In this document: positions 36,629 to 50,230 of the stretch, in pieces
Numbering within the stretch: position 1 is the stretch's first letter
Layout: every line of letters starts with the position of its first letter
Source of the DNA: Monomorium pharaonis
Lineage: Eukaryota > Arthropoda > Insecta > Hymenoptera > Formicidae
Assembly: GCF_013373865.1 (NCBI RefSeq)
Contig: NC_050472.1
Span: 7,187,276-7,251,275, forward strand
DNA: 64,000 nt
Direction of reading: 5' to 3'
Program-made: the position numbers and the translations under genes
The notes under the pieces: generated by a model
Seen by the model: only the letters and a program-made list of their open reading frames with translations
Database searches by the model: none
What the model was told of the DNA's origin: nothing

Positions 36629-39600
36629 AATTTATGTAAAACAAACGCTCTACAAGAATTATTATGTGTTATTATATAAGATGTGTACTGACATGATGTA
36701 TGAACATAGGAATTTAAATTTTAATATACATTTTTTTCTGTATGCTTAAATGTAAAAATTTAACCGTCTTTATAAACATATTTAAGTTGTATTCTTGTAT
36801 AATTATAAATTGATTATTATATATGTTTTGTTGGAGGCTCTTTTAATAATTATTTACAATAATGGACATGTACTATTTAGGTCAAAGTTACCGGAGCATG
36901 GTTTCCTAATTAGTAAATTGATTAAATATATGTGTGTGTAAATCATTATGTTAATATACTTTTTTAACAAACAACAGACATTGATCAAAATCTCTTTCTT
37001 GTTACTTATTAGAACGTGACCTCGACAACATATTTTAAAGTTCAGCTGATCAGTGAGATGTCCATTTATGTAAAAATTATTGCTTTTTCTTTTGTTTTAC
37101 TTGATCGCCTTGGAATTATAACCTTCAATGCGGGAATACCTCGGTGACCAGTACACTTCTTAAAATCTAGAGAAATTACAACGATGTTTTCAGATTCCTA
37201 CGCATACATCCACTTTTTCTACAAAACGTATTTGAAAAAATTGAGCGTTTTTGTCCCAATATTTGACGAGTTATAATTCCATTAATCTGCCTTGCCGACT
37301 CTATCATCGAATTTGAATTTAGCTCTTTCTCTGAAATTTTTCAATGAACACACAAATAAAATATCTCTGTTTAAATCGCTGGTGCGCAATAACCGCGCAA
37401 TAACAGGAAGGCAGGCAGTAATAAATTTTAATAATTTATGTCGTTTATTATTTTTTTTTATAAACAAAATGCGATTTATAAAAAATACATGTTTCTTTGT
37501 GATTTTTTTGTAGAATAAATTGGCGTAATCAATTTTTCTCTATAGTTAATGTTTATTAATTTATTTATAACAATTGCAAAATAAATTTTTACAAGGTGCT
37601 TTTTATATCAAAAATGTTTTTTCGTGCTCTTGTTCTCTTTTTAATTTTTATTGTTTTGCTAATCTTGTTGATTTAGGCTTGAATTTTAATGGGTTAATGA
37701 ATTAGAGAATATTATATAAAATTCTTTGGATTACAATATTGTCCTATAATTGTCTGAATAATTTTCAGAGTACATTTTATAAAAAAATTCTGTGTAAATT
37801 TATAATAAAATTTTTAACAAAATGTATAGGTTTTATATCGTTTAACTTTTAATTTTATTGCAGCTATTTGTCTTACTACGCATGAAATATTTATCTCTCT
37901 ATGATATATATTTATCCGATCTGTTGTTAGATATCGTGTTAAAATGTTTTTCAGCTTCGCCATTTGATACGTTTGGTCGATAAAACATAGTCGCTGCTGA
38001 CGACGAAACCCTTGTCACGACGAAGCAGATTCTTTGTCATTAATTGGTAAGTTTTTTCCGAATTTATCGAACCTGCCATATTAAAACGTATAAAAAATAA
38101 ACAGGGAGTAGTGCATCTTGTCGAAGTAGTCTCTCACTACATTTTAATGCTCTGCTTTATTTTCGCACGATGAAGATGACGGTGACAAAAAATTATTTGG
38201 AAAACTGCCTTCAATTGCACAGTGCATACAACTTGATAATCGTTTTAGTGATATTTTATTTATGAAAGAACAAGATTAAAAAATGTTTTGATAACATATT
38301 TTCTGAGATAAATTAAACTACTGTAATTCTATAAAATCGAAGAAATCGGTTATGCCAATAATTACTAGATGGCTTGTTGTGATCAATACGTAAGATTAAG
38401 GAAACTCATATGCATGCTATGTCAATCACAAGTCAGAAATTAGAGAAGTTAAATTGAGAATCCGTAGGCACGGAAACACACGTGTCGATTGTTATCAGCA
38501 CGATCTAATTTGAGGTAGGTAATTGTAGCTTTTGTTCAATACCGGTTTGAATTTTTATGAAAACATTTATTAACAAAATTGTTTTTAAAATTCATAAAAT
38601 AAAACTACATTTTATAAAATTTATATATATAATATAAATTGATAAAATACGCAAGAATTTTTTTTATTGTGTCTTCGATAAAATATTTCTATATTAAAAA
38701 AATGTAAGATATGTAAAAATGATGAATAATGAGACATTAAAGGGATTTCATCTAAGATTAATGTTATGCTTTCTCAGAATTGTTATTTGATATGCTATGA
38801 ATTGTCCTTTTGCGTTTACGGAAGCGATTTCTCCAGGCACGTTAGGAACGATTGTTAAGAACGATTACTCAAAGCTAAGACATGCATTATTCAAAATAAT
38901 GATCCCCTTGGACAACCATCTCATATTGTAAGTGCTTGATTATAGTTCAAATGAGTAGATCTCATGTTGAAAGTGATTATTTGGATAAATTAAAAGTTAT
39001 TAATAATGTGTTATTAAATTGGAGTATATTTTCTTTTTCTTTTTGGCCAAAATAATTAAATTTGTATATGATCGCTCACACTTCAGTCATACAAAATCTG
39101 GAAGTCACATTGCTTCTTAATTAAATAGAAAATTATGAGTTAAATAAAATTTTCAAAATAATTATGTTTAAATAAAAATGAGTTCTCTCAATTTCTCGAA
39201 TTTTTTACATTTAACATGGTACTGCATGTTCAGATCGTAATAAATCTTAATGCACGAGTTAGTTTATTTCAAGCACAGTTTACAGCGTAAGTTGTATTCA
39301 TTGGAAATAATAGGAAAAGTTTTTACATTTCATCTCGCAAAATGATTGCGAGACATGAACTGTTAATGTGCAAATGTAACGATGTACATACATTGCTCCA
39401 ATGTACAGTGATGGATAATACAATATTAAATGCTGAAGCTGTTTATAACATAAAATGCAAGTTGCAAGCGCGGCATTGCACGCTTTGTGTCATAAATATG
39501 GTATTTTTCTTTTCATACAAATCGCATTCTCTCTCTTGTACACGCAGCCCAAGTAATGCGAGCATAAATGTACGATTTAAATTCATTGGAATATTACCTG

Positions 39601-40886
39601 TGGTACACGAAAACACTGACAAAATAGACGAATCAACTAATGTTACAAGAAAATTACGCAAATTTGAATCGTAAATAATAATAACTCGGTTTCACGAGAG
39701 AGAAGCAATTTTTTGACGAGCTACGATTGGCTAGCTTCAATTTTTGGCTGTAAAAAAAGACTCACCACACCCTCGCCCTGTAAATTCTTTTCTTATCGAT
39801 CAATCGACTCGAATGCCTATATCGCTCCAAGGTAACAGCATCTGTTCTCATACATTTTTTCCTGTTTCTATTAAGAGCAGATTTGCAATCATGATTGTTC
39901 AATTTGTAGATATTTGTTCCTTTTTTGATTTATTTCTACTTTCAACTGCTTCTTGATTCAAAAAGTAAGCAACATTAAAATAAAATTTAGAAATAATAAT
40001 TTTATCTCTTTTTTTAAATGTTAAAATAATTTTGTATAAATATTAGAAAAAATTAATACATGTTTTTTTGAAACGTTGTTGAAATATTTTAAAAACATTA
40101 TCTCTAAGTTGTGATTAGAGTTTGTTCATTTAGATATTGTATACAACGTCAAACATTTTTGTATATGTGCGTAAAAGCGTTGCGTATTATTGAATATGAT
40201 AATAAAAATTATATATTTATTAAATTAATAATTTTATGGTTACTAGAAAATATTACTGTTCTTAATATTTTTTTATTCAGTATATTAGACTATTTTATTT
40301 TTTTCCTTTTTTCTACATTTTTTAGCATTATATATTCTTTGTATATTGTTAATATAAAACTTGCTTCTCTGTGTAAAATTTATTACTACTATTTTTATTG
40401 CCGCTTTTTATTAGTACTTAATTTTTTTATTATATTACAGGTTTAGCAGTTATAGCAGGTTATAGTAGTGTAGCAGTTACTGCTGATGCCTCATCTCTTG
40501 ATATATATTGTTTTCTACTACATTTCGTGCATAATCTCACATCTCTTATATTTCAATAAAATTGTTATTATTTGTATTAAATGCAATAGTAAGAAAGAAA
40601 CTTTGGCATGTAATTGCCAATAAAATTAGCCATATAAATTTAATTCTTATATAGTATCTTACAATATTATGATTATTTATTATTTTTGGCATAAAATATT
40701 GTTAACTTCTGGTTAAATATAATGCACGCCAACTTTAGTTTATCGGCGGTATTAATTGGTAATAAAGAACAGATACCATAATCCTTAATTCCATAAAGAA
40801 ACAGAAAATTGCCCACACAATTTAGAATTGCGTAAAATTCCAATCATTCTAAACTTAAATTCTAAACTTTCAGTAATTGAACGGAC
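36629..40886. other. AT-rich intergenic region
   Basis: About 4 kb between the seven-exon secreted gene and calaxin. Donor-like GGTAAGTTTT after 38046 and similar sites near 38515 could end untranslated exons, but no coding exon can be paired with them. Open frames at 39342-39674 and 40111-40446 look like chance. Confidence 0.35.
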
Positions 40887-42358
40887 ATGTCAGAACAACG
40901 AAGCGTCACGCCAACTAGGGGGGTAAAGTCGGGCGTCGGCGTCGGCGCCGACGCCGAGCGTCGGACGGGCATGAGCGTCCGTGCCGGCACGACGCTCATG
41001 AAAAGCGTCTCTATATTCCTGACAAGCGGTCGTAAGGCGTCGGCGAATTCGAAGCGGCAGATCTCCGTCGTTTCTGGTAAGGACGAGTCGTCGAGAAGGA
41101 GACATCGCCGAAAGATGCCGGAAGGCGGGGGCACCAGGAACTCCGCGTACATCGTCAAAGTGATAGAGTCACTTAAAAAAAAGACAAAGTTCTCCAGGCG
41201 AGTTTGCAGAGACGCGTCGACAGTCGCGCATCTCAAATTAATTTTTCAGAATTTTATTTTATTTTTTTTCGGCGAGAAAGGGCGAACGAAATTAAATGGA
41301 CTTAAATTAAATAGACGAGAGATTAATAAAATTAAACGGTTTATATAAAATTGAGTTTTTTCTAAGAGAATTAAAAGTTATGATTTATAAATTATATTAA
41401 TTTAGCAAACGTAAACTAAAATATAAACGTCGCCGCGAGTACAAATATTTCAATCACTGTTTAATTTGATACTTTATTTGTTTTTCTCAGGGTGGAGCTG
41501 GACAGTCTTTGTAAACTTTACAAAAAATTAACTACCAATTTTAATCAACAACAAGTTGGACGACCGACATCTGTCGGCAGGAAGCCGCAATCGAGGTTAA
41601 TTGTTGAGGTAATTATAACTACACGCGATCGAAAGTTGACTATTCTTATATTTAGATTCGATGAAACAGAAAAAGTATACAGATTCTTAATTGTAATATA
41701 TTAATTGTCATCTGCATCAATTAATAGTATATTGATATAATGTATTGACTTGTTAATATCAATACGGACTTTGCATTTAAAAATTATTTTGAATTTACTT
41801 TGTGTTCAGGGAATCGATAGAAGTATTTTTCGAGAACTCCTCCACAGCACGTTTCACGTGATTACGGAGGACGTTCTGATAGAACGCTTGTTCTGCTGTT
41901 GGGATCGCGAGATCGAGAGTGCTATCAGACTTGAGCCATGGATCATGGGACTCGACGTGTTCCTGCGGGGCAATCTGCGTGACAAGATCGTGTTTTGCTT
42001 TCACGTGTACGATTTGAACAATGACGGATACATCACGAAGGACGAAATCTTTCAGTTGCTCAAGTAAAAAGCGATTAAAATCTTAGCATATAGTATTTGA
42101 CATAGTTTTGTTCTAATGGTTTTGCAATTTTGTAGAAATTGCCTGATAAAACAGCCTGGCGAGGAAGATCCGGACGAAGGAGTGAAAGATTTGTCGGAGT
42201 TGGCTTTGAAGAAGCTGGACGTCGATCACGATGGAAAAATATCGTTTCGAGACTACGAGACAGCTGTCAAAGAGGAGCCGCTATTGTTAGAAGCGTTCGG
42301 ACAGTGTTTGCCTACTGAAGAAAGCTGTGCGAGCTTCTTGGCTACTCTTCAACCCTGA
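40887..42358 (+). CDS. CLXN: Calaxin (EF-hand calcium sensor of axonemal outer dynein arms)
   Basis: Exons are 40887-41197, 41491-41608, 41810-42063 and 42136-42358. The protein matches calaxin/EFCAB1 along its length: GIDRSIFRELLHSTF, MGLDVFLRGNLRDKI, LKNCLIKQPGEEDPDEGVKDL and EEPLLLEAFGQCLP all have counterparts in the vertebrate protein. Canonical EF-hand loops are DLNNDGYITKDE and DVDHDGKISFRD; the first loop (DREIESAIRLEP) is degenerate and probably does not bind calcium. Calaxin links Ca2+ to outer-arm dynein in cilia and flagella; in an insect that means sperm and perhaps mechanosensory cilia. Intron 1 uses a GC donor (AG|GCGAGT), which is the only way to restore frame. The frame is open back to the Met at 40887 (301 residues), but the Met at 41115 gives 225 residues, closer to family length, and may be the real start. 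Confidence 0.9.
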
Positions 42359-42548
42359 AAATACGCACAAAATGTTAGATACAACGATTGATATTTGACG
42401 ACTTGACAAAGTTATAGACAAAAATGCGTTTTCATATTTTTGATGAGAGCGGTTGCAAGATGTTGACAAACTCAAAGTGGCAGGTTTCCCTCATTTTTGA
42501 TAAGAACAGATCATTAAAAGAAAATATTGCAGAAAAATACTAAAAAGC

Positions 42549-42625
42549 CAAGATGTCAGGAACTTTGCGTACATCGTCAAAGAGATCGAATATATTTAAA
42601 AAAAAGACTCCGAGCGGTTTTGTAT
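42549..42625 (+). pseudogene. Decayed duplicate of the calaxin first-exon 3' end
   Basis: AGATGTCAGGAACTTTGCG, TACATCGTCAAAGAGAT and AAAAAAAAGACTCC align with the segment at 41113-41195 of calaxin exon 1 (same ATG, same GCGTACATCGTCAAAG core). It carries deletions and an in-frame stop. It lies 190 bases after the calaxin stop codon, so it is a tandem partial duplication rather than a retrocopy. Confidence 0.7.
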
Positions 42626-43699
42626 GGAGTAGAATAAAGATAAAATAGAATCGGAACTTCGTTATAATTTATATCTTTCAATTTCTGATTTCACAGTCTT
42701 TTTTCTTTGAACACAAGTATGCTTGTGATAAAAAGACATTATTTGGAAAAATTTTTTTCCATAAGTAAATTTTTCTTTAAAACAATATTTAGCGAATTTA
42801 TAGCATATCACTTTTTTTTTTTTTTTTAGTATGATATGAAATTTTTAATATTAATTAATTATTAATATCACTTATAAATAAATAATAATTTTGTCGTAAT
42901 TTGATATTTATTTTGTACAAAAAACCTATTTTTTAATTTGTAGCAATTTTTAAAAATCAGGTGTTCCATATTACGTTATTTTATATACTTAAAACTCGGT
43001 CTCTATTAAACTTATTAGGATTAAGCGCTTATCAGCTCAGTTGTTTGAGATTCGATAATTTTAAAAACTCACTCGCTCGCGTATAGTACATGTATGGAGC
43101 GATCTCATGCTGCACATTCACTTGGCACAAGTCACCATTGTGTCTCTTGACTTATTTATCAATAAGTACAATTGCGAAGTAGGTCAATCTAATTGAACAC
43201 TTGTACGTGTAATTGAGCAGAAAATCAGTTGCCATAACGTGACGCGTTAAAACAATTATAAAATCTTTTTCGTTTATCTCGAGGTCCTGTTCACGTAGTT
43301 AATAATCGATGAAAAATAGATAAATGTTTAATAAAGAACAGACGGATGATCGCAATATCGCGATATATCAGTGATGATTCAATTACTGATATAACTTTGT
43401 TTCCTTTAATGTTTGAGTCTGGTGGGATTATACCATGTTTGCGAGCAATTACTGTACGTAAAAATATTGTTTAACGTTTTAATTAATGGTTGCCTGTAAT
43501 AAGACACGATGCTCGCATAAAAGACATGGCCGTAAAAAGACTAAATAATAAACAACAAATTTCAATACTGAATCTGATATAGAGTGTAGATGGAAATATG
43601 ATACGATGACAACAGTCGTTAAAATCGGACGATATTGACATGTTCAAAGTTAATTTTATGGCCATATTTAAAGCGATTGCTTTTAAGTCGTCAGGACAA

Positions 43700-46600
43700 A
43701 TGGTAAAAATGTGGCCGGACAGTTCTGTTTTAATAGTTATGTACGCGTTCATCTTTCTGGTAAAATATGTCTTTTAATAAATTTAAAATCTTTTCTCTAA
43801 ATTTTATTTAAAATTAATTTAATTCTTTCGTGTTTGGTGGACTTATATGTTCCAATCTGTCAAAAAACATATTTTTTCACAAAACTAAAGCGATTTCTTT
43901 CTGAGGTCAAAGACGAAGAATATATTAAAATATAATTTTCATAGGAAGTTTGACACATTTGTGAGTTTATTGCTTGGTATGCATACCTTGTTAAATATAT
44001 TTGTAAAATAAATTTGAAGTAAAGAATATATACGTATCTGCCATAAAAATTATTAAAATAGCTAGTTTTTTGGATATTTTAATATTATAAGGATTCTGAA
44101 AAAAATCGCTACTTAATTTCAAATAACGGATTCTATATCTCACAGATCAAAATGTTAAATATTGTTGTATTTGTTTCTAAGTTGATATATATAAATTTCT
44201 TTTATTATCGATAAATATGTCGTAAAAATCCAAAAAATTAAAAATAATATATTAAATTTTATTAAATTTACGTAAAACTTATTTTAATTTGTTATTATAA
44301 ATTTCAAAATTTTTACTACAGATTTAAAATTAATAAACTTAAAAAACAAATAAAACATGAATTAGACGTTAACAAAAGTCAAGCACAAAAGGGTTAAATA
44401 ATATTCTAAAAGTCGTCATTTTAATAATAGAATACTATATTATAGGACAGTATTATAGAATAGAGAATTATATTATTAAGTTATAGTGTTTTTTTATGAT
44501 AAATTTATAATTTTTTTATTGTAATTTATTGCAAAATATAAAAATGTTAAAATAAATAAAATTAAAACTACAAATACAGATAAGAGACGACGATGCAGAT
44601 TTTTTGAAATCTTGAAAGAGATAAAGCATCTTCCTCTCTTATTCATGCTACTTGTACATAGATACAAACATAGAGCAAAACGTTTCTGTATACATATTCA
44701 ATCTATTTGTTTAGCTATTTTTTGTTTTTATTCCTATTTTGTCAAACGTTTGTCTTTGTGGTTTCTTTATTGTCATAGCAAAAGCTATTTTGATCAAAAA
44801 TTGTTTTTTTTTTTTTTTAATGTAAAAGTAATACGTTTTCACAATACAATGTTGACTATACGAATTAAAAAAACAATATCTCTTGTTTTGTCAACCATAC
44901 TATATAAATTTCTTTGAATTTAAGAAAATTTGTAAAATTTAAAGAAACGTTTTTCTCTGTGTATTTGCTCACTTTAATACAACTAATACAGCAATAAACG
45001 ACATTTTTAAGAAACAATGTACTCTTATGAAAACGTAATACTACCAGGTATGTAAATCTAAAACCGGAATTTTTGTATAGAAAATACACGTTTATTGTAT
45101 GAAAATGATAAAAAATATTTTATTCGAAGTATTGTCTATCGCTAGCTATACATTTTTCTCATCTCTTTGACAATTTGTGGATGCCACGCCAAAAAAACTG
45201 TTCCTCTTTTGAGGTAAACCAGTCGAGTCATTTTTATACAATTTTTGTAAGTATGTGAAGCGCTGCTCAGCAAGTGCGTGTCCCATCAATGTAAATAAGT
45301 AATAATCGGATGGAGCCAAGTTTGGTGAGTAAGCCGCATGCGAAAGTATTTTTCAACCAAACGCCTTAATAGTTTCCTTGATCGGTTTTGCTGTGTGTGA
45401 TGGTGCATTATCATGAAGCAAATCACTTTGTGTTGCCTTTTTTGATATTCTGGTCGTTTTTCACGCAAAGCTTGATTTAATTCGATCATTTGTTGTCGGT
45501 AGCGTTTAGTATTAACGGTTTCGCCAGGTTTTAGCAGCTCATAATAGATCACACCCATTTTATCATCTTCTGGATCTTTCCCATGGCTTTCAAACGTATA
45601 AAGACGGCTTCTCGTGTCACATTTAATTTATCCGCGAGTTGTTGTTGCGTTTGAGCGTCATCATCATCCAACAATGCTTGCAATTCGCTGTCTTCAAACT
45701 TTTTGGTGGTCTTCCACGTTCTTCGTTTCTTACGTCAAAATCGCCACTTTTGAATTTTTTAGACCACTCAAAGCACTGTGATTTACTAAAAGCATGCTCA
45801 CCTTCGACAAGCATTCAATGCAATTCTGCAGCAGTTTTCTTCAAATGGTAACAGAAAATCAATGCTGTCCGTAAATCGTAGTTTCCAGGCATAAAATTCA
45901 ACATGTTTAACGCTATTAAAAACTATGCTGTTGTATAAAACTTGTATTGTTGTGAGTTAAAAATCTTTATCAGATGTCAAAACAAGAAAATGGCGCCAAT
46001 GACGTGGTTTGACAGTAACTACATTAACAGCTAGCGTTATCTATGGGCAAATTCCGGTTTCATATTTACAGACCTGGTAGATTGTATTCGTATTTGTGGC
46101 TAGTAGTAACAATTTTATAATAATTTTATATAGCCACACATTAGTCTCTAAATATCTCCCGATTACTTTTTTTCTTATTAGGTACATTCTTTGCCGTTAA
46201 ATATTGATTGGAATACTTTACATCATAATCCAGATCCGATTGTTCAAAACGAGAGGATTTTGAACCTTTATTTACAATTAGCGACGCATACGGCGATTCG
46301 TTTAACGTATTTGAGAAAGGAAATCAAAAGATATGATTGTAATAAACACAATGACAATTCATCAGTTTCAACAGAAATCCCTGTAACGCAATTGCCATCT
46401 CAAGAGAATCCAGAATGGTTTGACGAAAGCCAAAAGGTCTTGATTCATTCGTCTTCCAATGATTCTGACGTAAATGCGGATCAAAATCAAACGACTCTGC
46501 AAATACAACAGTTGTCTGACTTAAATAATCTTCAAGATATCAAAAATCAAAATGTTACATATGATCCAATGATGAGCGATTTAATTCCAAAATCTATACA

Positions 46601-48146
46601 AAATGTCCAAGACACTTTGTCCGATATTGCCGGACACAATCGCGAAGCGTTTAATTCTGACAGTTTGCAAAAATCAATTCTCAATTTAGATGCAGCAAAC
46701 AAGTCACAAAGCGCGGGTGAGATTGAATTAGATTCTTCAAAATCAGCGAGAAATGATGTCAATAAAGAATTATTTAATCAGATCGATCTCATAAAGAACG
46801 TCACGAATAATACGTCGATGAATAATTCAACTGTAAATAAGTTACTTCCGAACTCGCAAGATTTGCAGGAACCGACACTTGAAATAAGTCCACGATTATT
46901 CGGCGCGGATCTAGCACAAATTGTTCCAAAAATTATTAACGACGCACATGAAGATGCAAAGCAGTATCTCTCGCCGCAAAATACACGCGAACTATTGGAT
47001 AAGATCGACGATGTAGGTCAAAAGTTTTCCAATACAATTAAAACCCCCGGAAACGTTTTAAATTCGCTCATTGCAAATAATTTATCCGCAGCGAATCAGG
47101 TTTTATCGAGTGCAAAAAATGTGGAGTCGATGATTAAAGTTCTACCAGAGGCTGCGAAGGGCGCGGCTAACCTACTGAATCAAATTATTCCGAAATCTCG
47201 GGAGATTATTAACACGCCGTTAAAAGTCGCGGAGGAAGGTCAGCAATTTTTCACGCGTCACGACTATACTCAACAGGAGCAAAATAAAAACCTTAAACAA
47301 ACGGAAAATCAATCTGATAATCAGTTGCATGATCGACAAGATTTAACAGGCGGATCGGGGGATAACATTCGTGAGACAGATGCATCTGAAAGGGATAATC
47401 AAGAAATAAAGATTAGTAATTTGACGGATAACAATAGGCAAGATGTATCCACATCGTTAAGTGATTCTTTTGTTCCATTGGCTAGATCTTTCCCGGATTT
47501 TAATGGAGAGAAGACTAATGAAAAAATTAAAACTGATCTTTCCTCCGTTCAGACAAATGAAAACTCTTATAATTTTACCGAAAATCAATCGTTGAATCAT
47601 GAAACAGATCAACTACTAGATCAGATTGATGGAGAAATACAAATCGAAGAATTTAAGAACATAAACGGGACAGAAACGGATTACGATGATGGGCAATTAA
47701 ATCCAATTTTGGAAGATTTATCTCAGAGAAGCACAGAAAGTGGATCGACAAATGTTGCGACATCAACATCTCCTATTCTATTAGAATCTAGTACGTTGGT
47801 TTCAATTACGGAACGTCAAGCTAACAATTCGAGCGACGCACAAGATTTTGAAAATCCGGGTGACATTACAAAAATTAATACGGAAGAAACGAGAAGACTT
47901 GTAAATATTCCATCTAATGACGAGATAAATCAGTCGACTGGAAGTAAGATTACTCACGACGATGAAATATTGAAATTGAACGGTCGTTCTCTTATAGACG
48001 ATTTGACAGGCATATCCATATATTCGCATGAGCAGCTATCCGAATCAAAATTGCAGGAGATCAGCGATCGACTGATCAATGCGCTTCGACCTTACATAGA
48101 AGAGAGAATGGACAATAATTCGACTAATGAATATAGTAAAGTATAA
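43700..48146 (+). CDS. Large secreted Asn/Ser/Asp-rich protein, two exons, unrecognised
   Basis: The second exon (46182-48146, acceptor TTTTTCTTATTAG) is a 654-codon open frame that starts in mid-protein (VHSLPLNIDW). The best first exon is 43700-43759: a Met, a hydrophobic stretch ending YAFIFL, and a phase-0 donor CTG|GTAAAA. Joined, they give a good signal peptide and a 674-residue product. The mature protein is low-complexity and hydrophilic (Asn, Ser, Asp, Gln, Thr). A more ordered central part at about 46890-47270 contains amphipathic helices (LLDKIDDVGQKFSN; AANLLNQIIPKSREII). No domain recognised. The intron holds a mariner relic. After the TAA at 48144 the same frame stays open to a donor-like ACA|GTAAGT at 48221/48222, so the C-terminus is uncertain. 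The first-exon link is inferred. Confidence 0.65.
45044..46077 (-). mobile_element. Decayed, internally deleted mariner transposon
   Basis: Inverted ends CCAGGTATGTAAATCTAAAA and its near complement finishing TATTTACAGACCTGG are flanked by TA on both sides. On the minus strand, coding remnants of a mariner transposase run from about 45904 to 45150. They comprise an N-terminal HTH region (FKSGDFDVRNEERGRPPK), then, after a deletion that removes the first catalytic Asp region, GVIYYELLKPGETVNT and the C-terminal part in another frame. An in-frame stop precedes MLVEGEHAF. About 1.03 kb against about 1.3 kb for a full element. It lies in the intron of the 43700 gene. Confidence 0.9.
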
Positions 48147-48239
48147 GACAAAAACGGAAAGCCATTGAATATATTATTTGATTCTATGATGCAAGTCTAT
48201 AAGCAAAATTCAAATTACACAGTAAGTATTAAAATCTAG

Positions 48240-50147
48240 AATTGTTTAAAAAGAGAATATAAGACTAATCTATTTATCATTACCATTTCAAATATATCTG
48301 TTGTTAAAATATATGTCAGCATAAAATATAAAAATTATCATAAAATATTTAGAAACTCCATTTTAATATTTATATACGCAGAATAAGTAGAGTAGTTATC
48401 ATGTAAAAGATATTATTATTATATTATGTAAAAAAAATTATATATAATTCTATTTAAACAACAATAATGGGCTTAAAATCTCAAAAAATATATTTTTGAA
48501 GAAAGTGTTATACTAACATAATTTTTTTCTGAATGCGAATGACTATTCTAAAACATTATATTTTGTTTAAAAAATTAATTTTAAAGACATATTATGTAAT
48601 AATGTTAAATGAACCATTCTATACGTAAACTATGTAAATTAGCTGTAATATTATAATTAAAGTAATTATTACTTTAATTATTACTTTAATTATTGTTAAA
48701 TTATCTTAGTTAATATTTTAAATCAATTTTTTAATCTATTTAAATTATTATTTTTATTATTTTACGATAGTAATTATTTTGCAGTTGCACTGAGATACGT
48801 CTTATCATAAAAACAATTAAAATTATCAAAATAATTTACTTATCTCTTTAAAAATTGAAATTGAATGTGTTATACGCCTCAGTTTGAAATTTGTAATTGT
48901 AAGAAATTAATTCCAACGATGTGCTAAGTATCGAAAGGGTTTCTTGTAAAATTGATTTGGCTATCTTTACAACTTTGGCATGAAAATCAATTAACCATGA
49001 ATTATGAACCGAAACGTATTTATCTTTCCGCATTGATTAGTTTTGCAATTTGCGATTAGTTTTACAATACTGATGAAACTTTTACCACACACTGCGATTC
49101 TCGAGCGTACGATTTTAAAACTTGATTTAAACGTATATGAAAACGCTCATATTGTAAAAGATATTATTCATATTATTGATATTGTAAGTAAAAAATGATT
49201 ATATATTTTGTTTGTTAATAATTTACTTAATAGTGAATTTTTTGTTTATAATAAAAAATTGTAATAAATTTGTTTTTTTTTTTAGAAAAATTACAATTAA
49301 TTTGAAGATGCAACTTTACACTTTCAAGAGGATGATAGACGAAGAAAAGAAGCTATTAATAAAAAAAAAATAATTATTACATATTATGCTTTTCTGTTAG
49401 ATATGTATTAAAATTCTATAAGTGTTAAAGAATTTTTTATTAATCCTACAGATTAATAAAAAAATAAGGAAGTTTTATTATACATAAGAAAGAAATAAAC
49501 AAAAATAAAGATTATAGACAGAGACCGATAAACGTGAGATAGACGTGTGTAAAAAGAGTATAAAAATAGAAATTCTATTCATAATTAATAAATCACAAAA
49601 TAAAACAAAAAGCACAGTATTATTTTTACTTATTGTCGCATTTTAATAGAATAATTAAAGGAACGAGTCACAAAAAAAGAATTTGAAGACAAAAATAAAT
49701 GAGATGTATTTTGCCAATAAAATATAATATTTGATTCTTCTATAAAATTAATTCAGATATAATGTTCCTCCTTCAGATATTAAATTCCTGGAAATTATAT
49801 GTGTCAAAATGTATTGATATATTAAAAATATTTTCAGAGTAAAAAAGAACATAAAAAAACATTATATTGCAAATTACATATAATCATGGCAAGTGGTATG
49901 AAACGTGAAAAAAGATAATGATCGCTGTAATGCAAAGATGCGTTTTGCAAAAGTCATACTTACAGGCCCTTGGCATTGTATCTCATTGATTCGTCATCGC
50001 GTGTTTTCGCAAATTTGCTAAGAGTGGACGGATTATCACGGGCGATAACGCGTGAATTAAACGGCACAGATTGAGCAATCTTTAATTTCTACAGGTTCTG
50101 ATATCGAGCCGTTACATTGCATAGAGAATTCTGCGGTACGATTATCG
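48240..50147. other. AT-rich intergenic region
   Basis: No supported gene. A strong acceptor (T-run then TAG) at 49285 followed by AAAAATTACAATTAA could be a terminal exon for the 43700 gene if translation passes 48144. Otherwise nothing is seen. Confidence 0.3.
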
Positions 50148-50155
50148 TATATAAA
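50148..50155 (+). promoter_or_regulatory. TATA box of the 50231 gene
   Basis: TATATAAA 83 bases before the ATG; initiator-like ATTCACC follows at about 30 bases. Confidence 0.75.
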
Positions 50156-50230
50156 AAGTCGGTTTATAATATATGCATTCACCGTGCCGAGACGCATCGA
50201 GCTGACAATTACGTCCACGACAATTACGTT

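Noticed and set aside
39342..39956. Open frames of 110 and 70 codons between two genes
   Set aside because: No domain, no splice context and no promoter; Cys-rich appearance seems accidental.
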